Source: Massilia atriviolacea (GTDB lineage Bacteria; Pseudomonadota; Gammaproteobacteria; Burkholderiales; Burkholderiaceae_D). From it: DNA of 64,000 bases. This document shows positions 8,149-16,197 of this stretch, piece by piece. How positions within the stretch are numbered: the stretch's first letter is position 1; the number at the start of each line of letters is the position of its first letter. The notes under the pieces were generated by a model that saw only the letters and a list, made by a program, of their open reading frames with translations, searched no databases and was not told where the DNA came from. The stretch is from positions 222,121 through 286,120 of the forward strand of contig NZ_RXLQ01000001.1 of the NCBI RefSeq assembly GCF_003953935.1. Reading direction: 5' to 3'. A program made the position numbers and the translations under genes.

Positions 8149-10521
8149 TCAGGCCAGCGCCATCCAGTGCTCTCCCTTGGCATAGGCCAGCAGCCGGCGC
8201 GCGCCGCCGGAAAGGCTGGCGCGCTCGTCGAGCGAATGGCCGGCCGCCGCCAGTGCCAGTCCGGCCAGCGCGGGGGCGAGGCGCTGCTGCAAGCGGGGCG
8301 ACGCCTGCGCCAGGTGCGCCTGGTCCCATGCGATGAACTGCGCCTGCGATGCGGCCGGCGTCATCGACAGGAAGAACATCATCTGGCGCCAGGCGTAAGC
8401 GGCGTGCCTGATCGCGCGCAGATTGCCCGGCCACGTGTCGAGCGCGTTCTGCTGGTTCGCGCACATCCACGCGAAGCACTGCTGCGCCATGCGCTCGTAG
8501 TGCGGCCGCAGTTCGCCGTCCAGATCGAGCCTGGCCACCAGGGCCGCCAGGTTGTGCGTGGTGAGGATCTGCTGCTGCTCGATAATCATGGCGTTGTCGC
8601 GCACCGAGCCGTAGCCGCAGCGCACGCCCGCGCGCGCTTCGCACAGGGCGGTCAGGCTGCGCACACCCGGCTGCGCGCCGTCCTTGGCGACGCGCTCGCG
8701 CGCCAGTTCGCGCAACTGCTCGCGCACGGCGGCATCGATGCCGTAATAGCGGCTGTACAGGCTGTCGTCCAGCATGCTTGTCGCGTGCGCCGCGACAAGG
8801 GTGAATTTGTGCGCGAATACCCCCATGAAAATATCGGCCGCCAGTTCCTCGGCCAGCGGCAGGTCCAGCCCCGCGTTGCCGGCCAGGGTGCCCAGTTCGT
8901 TAATCAGCGGATTGGGAATGGCCGTCTGCGGGAACGAGGTCAGTGCCAGCAGCGCGAGTTCGTCGAGCGTGCGGCGCGCCAGCGCGCGCGGCGCCAGTCC
9001 TTGCTGGCGTTGGGCATTGACTGCGGCAACCCATGGCAATTCACCGATGCGCACCTGGCTTTCCAGGTTTTGCAGCAGCAGCGAGCGGCGGCGCCGGAAA
9101 GCGTGGTACAGCGCGCCGTACAACTGCTTGAGCGAGGGCTCGGCCAGCGCGGCGCCGTTGATCGCGGCGCTCAATTGCGGCAGCACTTCGGCCAGCACTT
9201 CGGCCGAGGCGATGACGCCGCGCTCGACCAGCACGGACACCGTCTCGATGCCGCAGCGATCGAGCTTGTCCAGCAGGACGGCGGGAATCGGCGTGCCGGC
9301 GGCTTCGCCGAGGCTGTCCGCCTCGGCGGCACTGAGCGGTGCGCCGAATTTCGCCGGGTCTTCCAGTCCGCCGTCCTGCGCACTGGCACCCAGGCGTTCG
9401 GCCAGGACGCCGGCCAGCAAATGGTAGGGTGTGGCCTCGACCTGCCTGGCCTGTTCGCTGCGCAGCGCAGCCAGTTGCGCCGATCCCGGCAAGCCGCGCT
9501 TGCTGACGTAGCGCCCCAGGATCAGGCGGATGCGGCCGACGTCGCGTCCGATCAGCAGCGCCGGTTCGGTGACGCACAGGTGCAGGTAGCCGAGCAGCTC
9601 CGCCAGGCAATCGCCCTTGCGGGCGGAGGCGGCGCGGGCCTCCGGTTCGTGCAGCAGGGCTTGCGCCCGTCGGCGCCAGTCGGCGGGGTAGCAGCGGCAC
9701 GGCCAGCCGCCGGCGATGCGGAACTTGCCGCTGGCGCTGTCGCGCCATGCGCCGTCGTCGCCGATGTCGATGAACGGTGCTTCGCCGTCGACGCTATCGA
9801 GGAACAGCTGCACCACGCGGTCGTACAGCGGCAGGCGCACGCGCACGGCGGCGCGCTGCGCCAGGATGCGCAGATTGGTGGCGCGAGCGCGTTTTTGCAG
9901 TGCGGCCACCACCTCACGCACCGGCGCGAGGAATACCTGTTCGCCGTAGCGGCGCGGCTGCGCGGCCGGCCGCGGATAGAAGCGCAGGCGGGCGAACCAC
10001 GGCGCGATCGCGTCCAGCACCTCGCGCGCCTGCTCAGGCTTGCCGTGCCGGGTCAGCCAGGCAACGACCAGCAGGGCGCCTTCTTCCGGCGCGTCGATCT
10101 CGTAGCAGCCCGCGTCGAGCAGGGCGTACAGGCTGGCCAGTCCTTCCTCGCTCAGCAGGCGCGCGTTGAGCCAGCTGCGCGCGTCCGGCGCCGGCGCGAT
10201 GCCGGCCGTGGCGAGGGTGCGCAGTTCGTGTTCGAGCAAAGGGCCGCCGGCCTTGAAGTCGCCGGTGGCGAAGCCGCCCTTGGCGACATCGGGCGTGACC
10301 CAGGCCGGCACGCCGGAGAGCGGGGTGCGCGAACCGACCTCGATCGCGCCGGTGAACATGCCGGCCATGAGCTGTTCCCACCGCTGCGCCTTGACGGCGG
10401 CGCGGGCGCGCACCTGCGGGTCGGGATGGTCGCCGACGGCGCGCAGGGCGGCAGCCAGTTGAAGCGTCGCATAGCCGGGCGCAATCCGGATCCGGCCGAT
10501 GCCGGCGTCGTCGTTATCCAC
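8149..10521 (-). CDS. Large hypothetical protein, about 790 aa
   Basis: I do not recognise a family. The protein is predicted soluble and mostly helical, with no signal peptide. Conserved-looking stretches include the C-terminal IIEQQQILTTHNLAALV and the Trp-rich CFAWMCANQQNALDTW followed by AYAWRQMMFFLSM. The frame extends upstream to 10575, but that would overlap the tRNA gene, so a start at GTG 10521 (VDNDDAGIG...) is preferred; ATT or other nearby codons remain possible. The gene begins 25 nt downstream of the tRNA on the same strand and could be read from the same promoter. Length and coding character support a real gene; the function is unknown. Confidence 0.7.
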   Translation of the reverse strand: MDNDDAGIGRIRIAPGYATLQLAAALRAVGDHPDPQVRARAAVKAQRWEQLMAGMFTGAIEVGSRTPLSGVPAWVTPDVAKGGFATGDFKAGGPLLEHELRTLATAGIAPAPDARSWLNARLLSEEGLASLYALLDAGCYEIDAPEEGALLVVAWLTRHGKPEQAREVLDAIAPWFARLRFYPRPAAQPRRYGEQVFLAPVREVVAALQKRARATNLRILAQRAAVRVRLPLYDRVVQLFLDSVDGEAPFIDIGDDGAWRDSASGKFRIAGGWPCRCYPADWRRRAQALLHEPEARAASARKGDCLAELLGYLHLCVTEPALLIGRDVGRIRLILGRYVSKRGLPGSAQLAALRSEQARQVEATPYHLLAGVLAERLGASAQDGGLEDPAKFGAPLSAAEADSLGEAAGTPIPAVLLDKLDRCGIETVSVLVERGVIASAEVLAEVLPQLSAAINGAALAEPSLKQLYGALYHAFRRRRSLLLQNLESQVRIGELPWVAAVNAQRQQGLAPRALARRTLDELALLALTSFPQTAIPNPLINELGTLAGNAGLDLPLAEELAADIFMGVFAHKFTLVAAHATSMLDDSLYSRYYGIDAAVREQLRELARERVAKDGAQPGVRSLTALCEARAGVRCGYGSVRDNAMIIEQQQILTTHNLAALVARLDLDGELRPHYERMAQQCFAWMCANQQNALDTWPGNLRAIRHAAYAWRQMMFFLSMTPAASQAQFIAWDQAHLAQASPRLQQRLAPALAGLALAAAGHSLDERASLSGGARRLLAYAKGEHWMALA

Positions 10522-10545
10522 GTGGTATCCAATGACAAGCAGTGT

Positions 10546-10620
10546 TGGGTCCGGAAGCTGGAATCGAACCAGCACCTGCTCAGACCGGAGCCAAGCGCTC
10601 TACCATTGAGCTATTCCGGA
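10546..10620 (-). tRNA. tRNA-Arg (anticodon CCG), atypical
   Basis: The reverse strand folds as a complete cloverleaf: acceptor TCCGGAA/TTCCGGA, D-arm GCTC-AATGGTA-GAGC, anticodon arm CTTGG-CTCCGGT-CTGAG, five-base variable loop CAGGT, T-arm GCTGG-TTCGATT-CCAGC, then C plus an encoded CCA. The anticodon CCG reads the Arg codon CGG. Odd points are a C at discriminator position 73, no A at position 20 (an arginine identity base in E. coli), two adjacent G-T pairs in the anticodon stem, and T38. The D-arm resembles Gly/Trp tRNAs. Positions 10546-10549 include the CCA end. Confidence 0.78.
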
Positions 10621-10732
10621 AGTGTGTTTTGCATGGACGCGGCGCCCAGCAGCGTCGATGACATCGATGCTCGGACAATCACCTTACCATTTCTGCCAAG
10701 ATTGCTCAATCGGATTTCGACAGGCGAGGGCG

Positions 10733-10763
10733 AAAAAAAGGGCCGGAAATCGCTTTCCGGCCC
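10733..10763 (-). terminator. Rho-independent terminator after the EF-G paralogue
   Basis: A perfect 10-bp stem (10740-10749 with 10754-10763, GGGCCGGAAA type) with a four-base loop is followed, on the minus strand, by seven T residues (10739-10733). It lies 20 nt past the stop of the EF-G-like gene and is a textbook intrinsic terminator. It also separates that gene from the downstream tRNA. Confidence 0.9.
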
Positions 10764-10784
10764 CGTGCTTACCTGATTAAGTCG

Positions 10785-12827
10785 TCATGCAGCCATGGCC
10801 TCGCTGCGAGCTTGCATGCGAGGCGCGTGCCTTGCATACACGGCGCTGGCGAAGGCGCGGCCTTGTGTCAGCGAACGCAGGCTGGTCGTGTGACCGAACA
10901 GCTTCGCCAGCGGAACCTCCGCAAGCACTTCCACCCGGCCGGTCTGCTCCTCGATGCCGAGCACCTTGCCGCCACGGCGCTGCAGGTCGCCGATGACGTC
11001 GCCCGCATTTCCCGCCGGCGCGTCGACGCTGACCGTCATGACCGGTTCCAGCATCAGCGGATGCGCTCGCTTCAGCCCGGCCAGGGCGCCTTCCTTGGCC
11101 GCGACCATGAAGGCCATGTCGTTGCTGTCGACGCTGTGGTAGTCGCCATCGAGCAGGGTCACCCTGACGCCCGTGACCGGGTAGCCGAGAGGACCTTGCG
11201 CCAGCGCCTGCCGCACGCCTTTTTCGATAGCCGGAATGAAATTCGCAGGCACGACGCCGCCCTTGATCGCATTCTCGAAGGCAAACGCGCCATCGAAGGG
11301 TTCCACCCGCAGCACGACGCGCGCGTACTGCCCGCTGCCGCCGTTTTGCTTCGACACTTTGCCTTCCACCTCCACCCCCGGCCCGGCGATGGTTTCGCGG
11401 TAGGCCACCTGGGGCGCGCCGACGGACACGTCCACGCCGGTTTCGCGGCGCACACGTTCCAGCACCACGTCCAGATGCAGCTCGCCCATGCCCCACAGCA
11501 CCGTCTCGCCGCTGAGCGGGTCGCTTTCCAGGCGCAAGGACGGATCCTCGCGCCGGAAGCGCTCGAGCGCGGCCAGCATCTTGGCACGGTCGCCGCCCTT
11601 GCCGGGCTCGATCGCCAGCGCCACCACCGGTTCGCCGGCGTGGATGGTTTCGAGCACCAGCGGCGCCGCCCTGGTCGAGAGCGTGTGACCGGTCAGCGCA
11701 TCTTTCAGGCCGGCGATGGCGATGATACTGCCCGCCTGCGCCTGGGCCACGCCGGTGCGGCGGTCCGCATGGATCACATACAGCCGGCCCACGCGCACGG
11801 TCGCGCCGAGCGAGGCGTTCCAGACCAGGTCGCCTTCACGCAGGGTGCCGCCGTACAGCCGCACATACGACAGCGAGCCGTGGTCGTCGTGCACCACCTT
11901 GAACACCAGCGCCGCCAGCGGATCGGCGTCGCCGGTGCCGACTGCCACCGTCGCATCGTCCAGACGCGCCACCGGCGCGGCGCGTTCGTCGGGCGCGGGC
12001 AGCCAGTCGACGACGGCGTCGAGCAGCGGCTCGATGCCGGCGTTGCGGTAGGCCGAACCGGCCAGCACCGGCACCGCGCGCCTGGCCAGGGTCATGGCGC
12101 GCAAGCCGCTGCGCACATCGGCCGGCGACAGGGTGTCGTCGGCCAGGAAGGCGAGCGTGAGCGCGTCGCTGGCATCGGCCGCGACCGCCGCCGCGTGGGC
12201 GTAGGCCGCCGCTGCCTGCGCCTGCAGCTGCGCGGGCAGGGCGGTCGAGGTCATCAGGCCGGCCGCATCCCACGCCAGGAAGCGCTGGCCCAGCACATCG
12301 ATCACGCCTTCAAAGGCGTCGCCGGCGCCGACCGGAATGGCCAGGGGCACGGCCACGGCGCCCAGGCGCGAGGCGACCTGGCCCACGACGCGGGCGAAAT
12401 CGGCCCCGCCGCGATCCATCTTGTTGACGAAGACGATGCTCGGCACGCCATGCTTCTGGGCCTGGCGCCAGACCGTTTCGGTCTGGGGCTGGATGCCGGC
12501 CACGCCGCACAGCACGGTCACGGCGCCGTCGAGCACGCGCAGCGAACGTTCGACTTCGATGGCGAAGTCGATGTGGCCGGGCGTATCGATCAGCGTGAAG
12601 GCATGACCGTTCCAGGAGACGCGGGTGGCGGCGGCGCCGATGGTGATGCCGCGTTCTTTTTCCAGGTCCATGCTGTCCATGGTGGCCGTGCCCTCATGGA
12701 CTTCGCCGGTGCGATGGATCTCGCCGGTTTTGAGCAGGATGCGTTCGGATAAGGTGGTTTTGCCGGCGTCGATGTGGGCAATGATACCGAAGTTGCGCGC
12801 GTTGGCGCGAAGGACTGTCGCAGTCAT
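10785..12827 (-). CDS. Elongation factor G paralogue (EF-G2-like translational GTPase)
   Basis: A 680-residue translational GTPase. G1 AHIDAGKTT (17-25), G2 RGITI, G3 DTPGH and G4 NKMD are intact, so GTP binding is expected. Domains II-V follow, including the QNGGSGQYARV loop of domain IV and the C-terminal EF-G fold. EF-G catalyses ribosome translocation and recycling. No ribosomal-protein genes (rpsL, rpsG, tufA) surround it, which marks it as a stand-alone paralogue rather than the str-operon fusA; this is inference because the rest of the genome is not seen. It is slightly shorter than canonical EF-G (about 700). The gene is monocistronic, with a strong terminator behind it. Confidence 0.92.
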   Translation of the reverse strand: MTATVLRANARNFGIIAHIDAGKTTLSERILLKTGEIHRTGEVHEGTATMDSMDLEKERGITIGAAATRVSWNGHAFTLIDTPGHIDFAIEVERSLRVLDGAVTVLCGVAGIQPQTETVWRQAQKHGVPSIVFVNKMDRGGADFARVVGQVASRLGAVAVPLAIPVGAGDAFEGVIDVLGQRFLAWDAAGLMTSTALPAQLQAQAAAAYAHAAAVAADASDALTLAFLADDTLSPADVRSGLRAMTLARRAVPVLAGSAYRNAGIEPLLDAVVDWLPAPDERAAPVARLDDATVAVGTGDADPLAALVFKVVHDDHGSLSYVRLYGGTLREGDLVWNASLGATVRVGRLYVIHADRRTGVAQAQAGSIIAIAGLKDALTGHTLSTRAAPLVLETIHAGEPVVALAIEPGKGGDRAKMLAALERFRREDPSLRLESDPLSGETVLWGMGELHLDVVLERVRRETGVDVSVGAPQVAYRETIAGPGVEVEGKVSKQNGGSGQYARVVLRVEPFDGAFAFENAIKGGVVPANFIPAIEKGVRQALAQGPLGYPVTGVRVTLLDGDYHSVDSNDMAFMVAAKEGALAGLKRAHPLMLEPVMTVSVDAPAGNAGDVIGDLQRRGGKVLGIEEQTGRVEVLAEVPLAKLFGHTTSLRSLTQGRAFASAVYARHAPRMQARSEAMAA

Positions 12828-13000
12828 GATGGTGCTTTCTAAACATGGCGGGCGGTCGTGGATTGTCTTGAGACAAGCGCCGCGGGAGCCATGCGACCAC
12901 CCTTGTTCAGTGATCCCGCGCGCGTTCTTCGTCGGCTGACTTCATGATATATATGCTCCTGAGAAACTATTAAGTGTGAAAAAACGGTGCTGCAAAAACA

Positions 13001-13022
13001 AAAAAGGCCCGAGTGGGCCTTT
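13001..13022 (-). terminator. Bidirectional-type hairpin with T-run on the minus strand
   Basis: Stem AAGGCCC (13004-13010) pairs with GGGCCTT (13015-13021) around GAGT. On the minus strand it is followed by a T-rich run (TTTTTTGTTTTTG), as expected for an intrinsic terminator of a leftward transcript. On the plus strand only a few T residues follow. No leftward protein gene ends here, so it may end a small RNA. Confidence 0.65.
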
Positions 13023-13067
13023 GTCGATGGATGCTCTGGCGAGCGAATCAAGGGCGCACTATCGCGG

Positions 13068-13094
13068 CCCGGGACGTTGAGGCAACGTGCCGGG
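13068..13094. other. Imperfect palindrome / hairpin in the intergenic region
   Basis: CCCGG and ACGTT (13068-13078) pair with AACGT and CCGGG (13084-13094), with one mismatch (13073 against 13089) and a five-base loop. It lies about 45 nt from the terminator-like hairpin and could be the body of a small RNA or a protein-binding site. Role unknown. Confidence 0.5.
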
Positions 13095-13385
13095 AAGGGC
13101 GAAGGTAAAAAAGAGGATGTCCATTGAGTTCATGGCCGCAAGCTTATGGCCGCGTTTGCGAAATGTCAAGCGTTCATTTTGTTGTTGTTCCGGCACGCGG
13201 AAGGCGCTCTCGGGCGCCCGGACGCGCCGCTCGCCGTCTGTTTTGCGTAAAACATTGAATTTAGCCAACATTTATATGGTGACTGATGTAAAAATACCGC
13301 TTTGTTGCACAATGACTATTTCGACTGGCGCGCAGCGGGCGCGCGAGTTGCCGACTACACAGCTACATACAGCAGGAATTTGACT

Positions 13386-14570
13386 ATGAACACCCTCTCC
13401 AGCCGCTACGCGAGCGGCCTGATCGCCCTGTTAATGCTCTCCGCCTGTGCCACGCAGGAAACCGGCACGGCCGATGCGGCAGCGGGCGCCAGCGGCGCCG
13501 CGCCGGGCAGCCTGTACGCCAACGGAAAACTGACGGCGGAAGGCGAAGCGCGCCGCGAACGCGCGTTCAAGGCATATCAGGCGGGGAACAAGGCGCTGGC
13601 GTATTCCGAATGGCTGGGCATCGCCGAGCAGGGCTACGCGGAATCGCAGTTCAATATCAGCGTCATGGAAAGCGACGGCGACAATGGCGCGCCGAACGTG
13701 GTCAAGGCGCTGGCCTGGCTGCACAAGGCGGCCGACGGCAACTACGCCGAAGCGCAGGTCCAGCTGGCGCAGCGCTACAACAAGGGCGACGGCGTGGCCA
13801 GGGATGTGCCGAAGGCGCTGGCCTATTGGCGCAAGTGCGCGGCGCAAGGCGAGAAGCGCTGCGCCTTCAACGCCGCCGTGGCGCTGGCCGGGGGCGCGGG
13901 CGTGCCGCAAGACAATGCCGGAGCGATGAGCTTGTTTGCGGAGGCGGGCAGCGGCCCGGGGGCGATCGTGGCCGCGCAGTCCGAGCTGGGCAAGATGTAC
14001 CTTCAGGAAGGCAAGGAGCGCGACTTCGCCAAGGCGCGCCAGTGGCTGGAACAGGCGGCCGCCGGCAACGATGCGGAAGCGCAATACAACCTCGGCGTAA
14101 TTTACGGCAACGGCTATGGTGTCAAGGCGGACAAGCGCAAGGCGCTCGCGCTGTACCAGCGCGCCGCCAAGCAGGGCGAGCCGACGGCCGTCAACAACCT
14201 CGGCAACATGTACCGTTTCGGCGAAGGCGTGCCGAAGGACCAGAAGAAGGCGGTCGGCATGTTCAGGCAGGCGCATGAGAGCGGCAATATGCAGGCGACG
14301 GTGAACCTGGCGGACATGACTTTCAAGGGCTGGGGCGTGCGCGCCAACAAGACGGCGGCGGTGGAGCTGTACAAGGTTGCGGCCGACGCCGGTCATCCGG
14401 CGGGGCGCTGCCGCTACGCACAGGCGTTGCGCCACGGCGATGGCGTCACCCGCAATCCGGGCCAGGCCAGCCGTTTGCAGGAAGCGGCGAACAACGCCAA
14501 CGTCCCGTGCGACAGCGACGCCCCGCTGGCGGAGTACCTGGTCAACCGCAGGGTCAAGGGCCGTCCCTGA
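13386..14570 (+). CDS. Sel1-repeat (SLR/TPR-like) lipoprotein
   Basis: A 394-residue protein. The N-terminus is a lipoprotein signal peptide ending in the lipobox LSAC (lipidated Cys21); Ala follows the Cys, so outer-membrane sorting is expected. The rest is about eight Sel1-like repeats of about 36 residues, e.g. AEAQVQLAQRYNKGDGV, AEAQYNLGVIYGNGYGV and TAVNNLGNMYRFGEGV. Sel1 repeats form alpha-solenoid scaffolds for protein-protein contacts in the envelope. The ATG at 13386 follows an AGGAA site; a longer frame from 13302 would bury the signal peptide and is rejected. Two bases past the stop a repeat array begins. The partner is unknown. Confidence 0.88.
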   Translation: MNTLSSRYASGLIALLMLSACATQETGTADAAAGASGAAPGSLYANGKLTAEGEARRERAFKAYQAGNKALAYSEWLGIAEQGYAESQFNISVMESDGDNGAPNVVKALAWLHKAADGNYAEAQVQLAQRYNKGDGVARDVPKALAYWRKCAAQGEKRCAFNAAVALAGGAGVPQDNAGAMSLFAEAGSGPGAIVAAQSELGKMYLQEGKERDFAKARQWLEQAAAGNDAEAQYNLGVIYGNGYGVKADKRKALALYQRAAKQGEPTAVNNLGNMYRFGEGVPKDQKKAVGMFRQAHESGNMQATVNLADMTFKGWGVRANKTAAVELYKVAADAGHPAGRCRYAQALRHGDGVTRNPGQASRLQEAANNANVPCDSDAPLAEYLVNRRVKGRP

Positions 14571-14572
14571 GC

Positions 14573-15502
14573 CCGTATCCACCCCGGTGCAAGTTTGACA
14601 TTCGGACTCGACCTCATCCGAGATATGCCATCTGACATTGTCCAGGCCGGGTCCACCCCGGTGTCAGGTCTGACATTCGGACACGACCTCATCCGAGATA
14701 TGCCATCTGACATTGTCCAGGCCGTGTCCACCCCGGTGTCAGGTCTGACATTCGGACACGACCTCATCCGAGATATGCCATCTGACATTGTCGAGGCCGT
14801 GTCTGATTGTCAGACCTGGCACCGGACTGGACACGACCTCATCAACGAAACGCCATTGGATATTGTCCAGGTCGTGTCCACCCTGGTGTCAGGTCTGAAA
14901 TTCGGACACGACCTCATCCGAGATATGCCATCTGACATTGTCGAGGCCGTGTCCGATTGTCAGACCTGGCACCGGACTGGACACGACCTCATCAACGAAA
15001 CGCCATTGGATATTGTCCAGGTCGTGTCCACCCTGGTGTCAGGTCTGAAATTCGGACACGACCTCATCCGAGATATGCCATCTGACATTGTCGAGGCCGT
15101 GTCCGATTGTCAGACCTGGCACCGGACTGGACACGACCTCATCAACGAAACGCCATTGGATATTGTCCAGGTCGTGTCCACCCTGGTGTCAGGTCTGAAA
15201 TTCGGACACGACCTCATCCGAGATATGCCATCTGACATTGTCGAGGCCGTGTCTGATTGTCAGACCTGGCACCGGACTGGACACGACCTCATCAACGAAA
15301 CGCCATTGGATATTGTCCAGGTCGTGTCTGATTGTCAGACCTGGCACCGGGGTGGACACGACCTCATCCGAGATAGGCGATGTAACGTTGTCCAGTCCGT
15401 GTCCGATTGTCAGACCTGGCACCGCAGTGGACAAGCTCAGCCTTAAGTTGTTAGCACTGTCCAGTCCGTGTCCGATTGTCAGACCTGGCACCGCAGTGGA
15501 CA
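14573..15502. repeat. REP/BIME-like array: 36-nt palindromic module in both orientations, 75-bp period
   Basis: Thirteen copies of a 36-nt module bounded by GTGTCC and GGACAC, with an inner GTCAG-GT-CTGAC palindrome in copies reading one way. Copies start at 14573 (degenerate), 14649, 14724, 14799, 14874, 14949, 15024, 15099, 15174, 15249, 15324, 15399 and 15468. Orientation goes forward for the first three, then alternates, then stays reversed at the end. Linkers of 39 nt come in two types, beginning GACCTCATCCGAGATATGCC or GACCTCATCAACGAAACGCC. The middle of the array is three nearly identical 150-bp units, a sign of recent tandem expansion. The 75-bp period is 25 codons, which keeps reading frames open on both strands, but no gene is credible here. 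Confidence 0.92.
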
Positions 15503-15523
15503 GCACCGCAATGGACATGGCAT

Positions 15524-15585
15524 ATGCAATTCGGTTGCATTTGAGGTGGGCTTGGGCTATCATCCTGTTTTGCAACACAGTTGCA
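15524..15585 (+). promoter_or_regulatory. Promoter with two palindromic operators (Fur/Zur-like) for the MerC-domain gene
   Basis: Two copies of the 15-bp palindrome TGCAAYNNNGTTGCA occur at 15525-15539 and 15571-15585. A sigma70-type promoter fits exactly between them: -35 TTGCAT (15535-15540, inside the first box), 17-bp spacer, -10 TATCAT (15558-15563); the second box covers the expected start site. This is the arrangement of a repressible promoter. The regulator is not identified; a Fur-family metal sensor such as Zur is a guess from the palindrome size and the MerC-type product. Confidence 0.6.
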
Positions 15586-15612
15586 CCAAGCGGCGCAAGG
15601 CTGGTCAGGTCG

Positions 15613-16020
15613 ATGATAAAACGAGTAATTGGAGTGGCGGACTACGCCGGGATGACGGCGGCCGCATTGTGCCTGCTGCATTGCCTCGGCCCTCCGCTGT
15701 TGCTGGCGGCCTTTCCCCTGGTCGACTGGTTCCCGCATGACGATGGCTTGCATGCCTGGCTGCTGATCCTGGTGGCGCTGCCGGCGCTGGTGGCCCTCGT
15801 GGCCGGCTTTCGCCAGCATCGGCGCTCGCTGGTCCTGGCGCTCGGCGCCTGCGGCTTCGCCTGCTGCTGCGCGGCGGTGCTGCTGGTCGGCCCGCTGTAC
15901 GGCCACGGCGCCGAAGCGATATTGACCAGCCTCGGCGGCTTGTTCATCTTTGCCGCCCACCTCAAGAACCGCTCGTTCTGCGTCAGCTGCGCGATCGCCA
16001 AGAAGCCGGCCTGCTGCTGA
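15613..16020 (+). CDS. MerC-domain membrane protein
   Basis: A 135-residue membrane protein with about four hydrophobic helices. It has the CxxxC pair Cys20/Cys24 (CLLHC) in the first helix, a CCCAA stretch mid-protein, and a C-terminal CVSCAIAKKPACC tail. MerC proteins are inner-membrane metal transporters best known for mercuric ion; stand-alone homologues outside mer operons may handle other soft metals or zinc. No merR, merT or merA is nearby. ATG 15613 is chosen because the frame before it (from 15238) only reads through the repeat array. A promoter with two matched operators lies immediately upstream. Confidence 0.82.
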   Translation: MIKRVIGVADYAGMTAAALCLLHCLGPPLLLAAFPLVDWFPHDDGLHAWLLILVALPALVALVAGFRQHRRSLVLALGACGFACCCAAVLLVGPLYGHGAEAILTSLGGLFIFAAHLKNRSFCVSCAIAKKPACC

Positions 16021-16197
16021 GCGCAGGCTGATTCGCTTTACGTACGCGCCTCGGAAAGGCCCGTCCGCAGCCCGGTGCGGCCTGTGCCACGCGCTGCCCA
16101 GCCCCGCCTTCATCCCATGCCATGGCCGCCATGCGCAAAGAGCAGCATCCCGGCCCGCGGCGGCGTGTCGCCCATCGAGGCCGCACGAGAACGACGG

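Larger units (their letters stand above)
12828..13385. other. Intergenic region with two hairpins, no gene recognised
   Basis: About 560 nt between the divergent EF-G paralogue and Sel1 lipoprotein genes. I see no convincing protein gene; short frames on both strands lack family resemblance. The stretch is AT-richer than its surroundings and holds the hairpins at 13001-13022 and 13068-13094, so a small RNA is possible. Promoters of both flanking genes should lie here. Confidence 0.6.

Noticed and set aside
10522-10575. Longer start for the 790-residue hypothetical protein
   Set aside because: The extra codons run into the tRNA gene; a coding start inside a tRNA is unlikely.
8167-10776. 869-residue + strand frame opposite the hypothetical gene
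   Set aside because: It runs through the tRNA and the terminator and has shadow-type composition rich in Arg, Gln and Gly.
13059-13271. 70-residue minus-strand ORF in the 13-kb intergenic region
   Set aside because: No ribosome site or homology-like pattern, and it covers the palindrome at 13068-13094.
14595-15446. 283-residue repetitive protein on the + strand (and a 129-residue one on the minus strand)
   Set aside because: The frame stays open only because the repeat period is 75 bp. The start would be TTG with no ribosome site, and single modules occur elsewhere outside genes.
14573-15502. CRISPR array
   Set aside because: Direct 36-nt repeats with 39-nt gaps look CRISPR-like, but the gaps are themselves only two repeated sequences, the modules occur in both orientations, and no cas gene is near.
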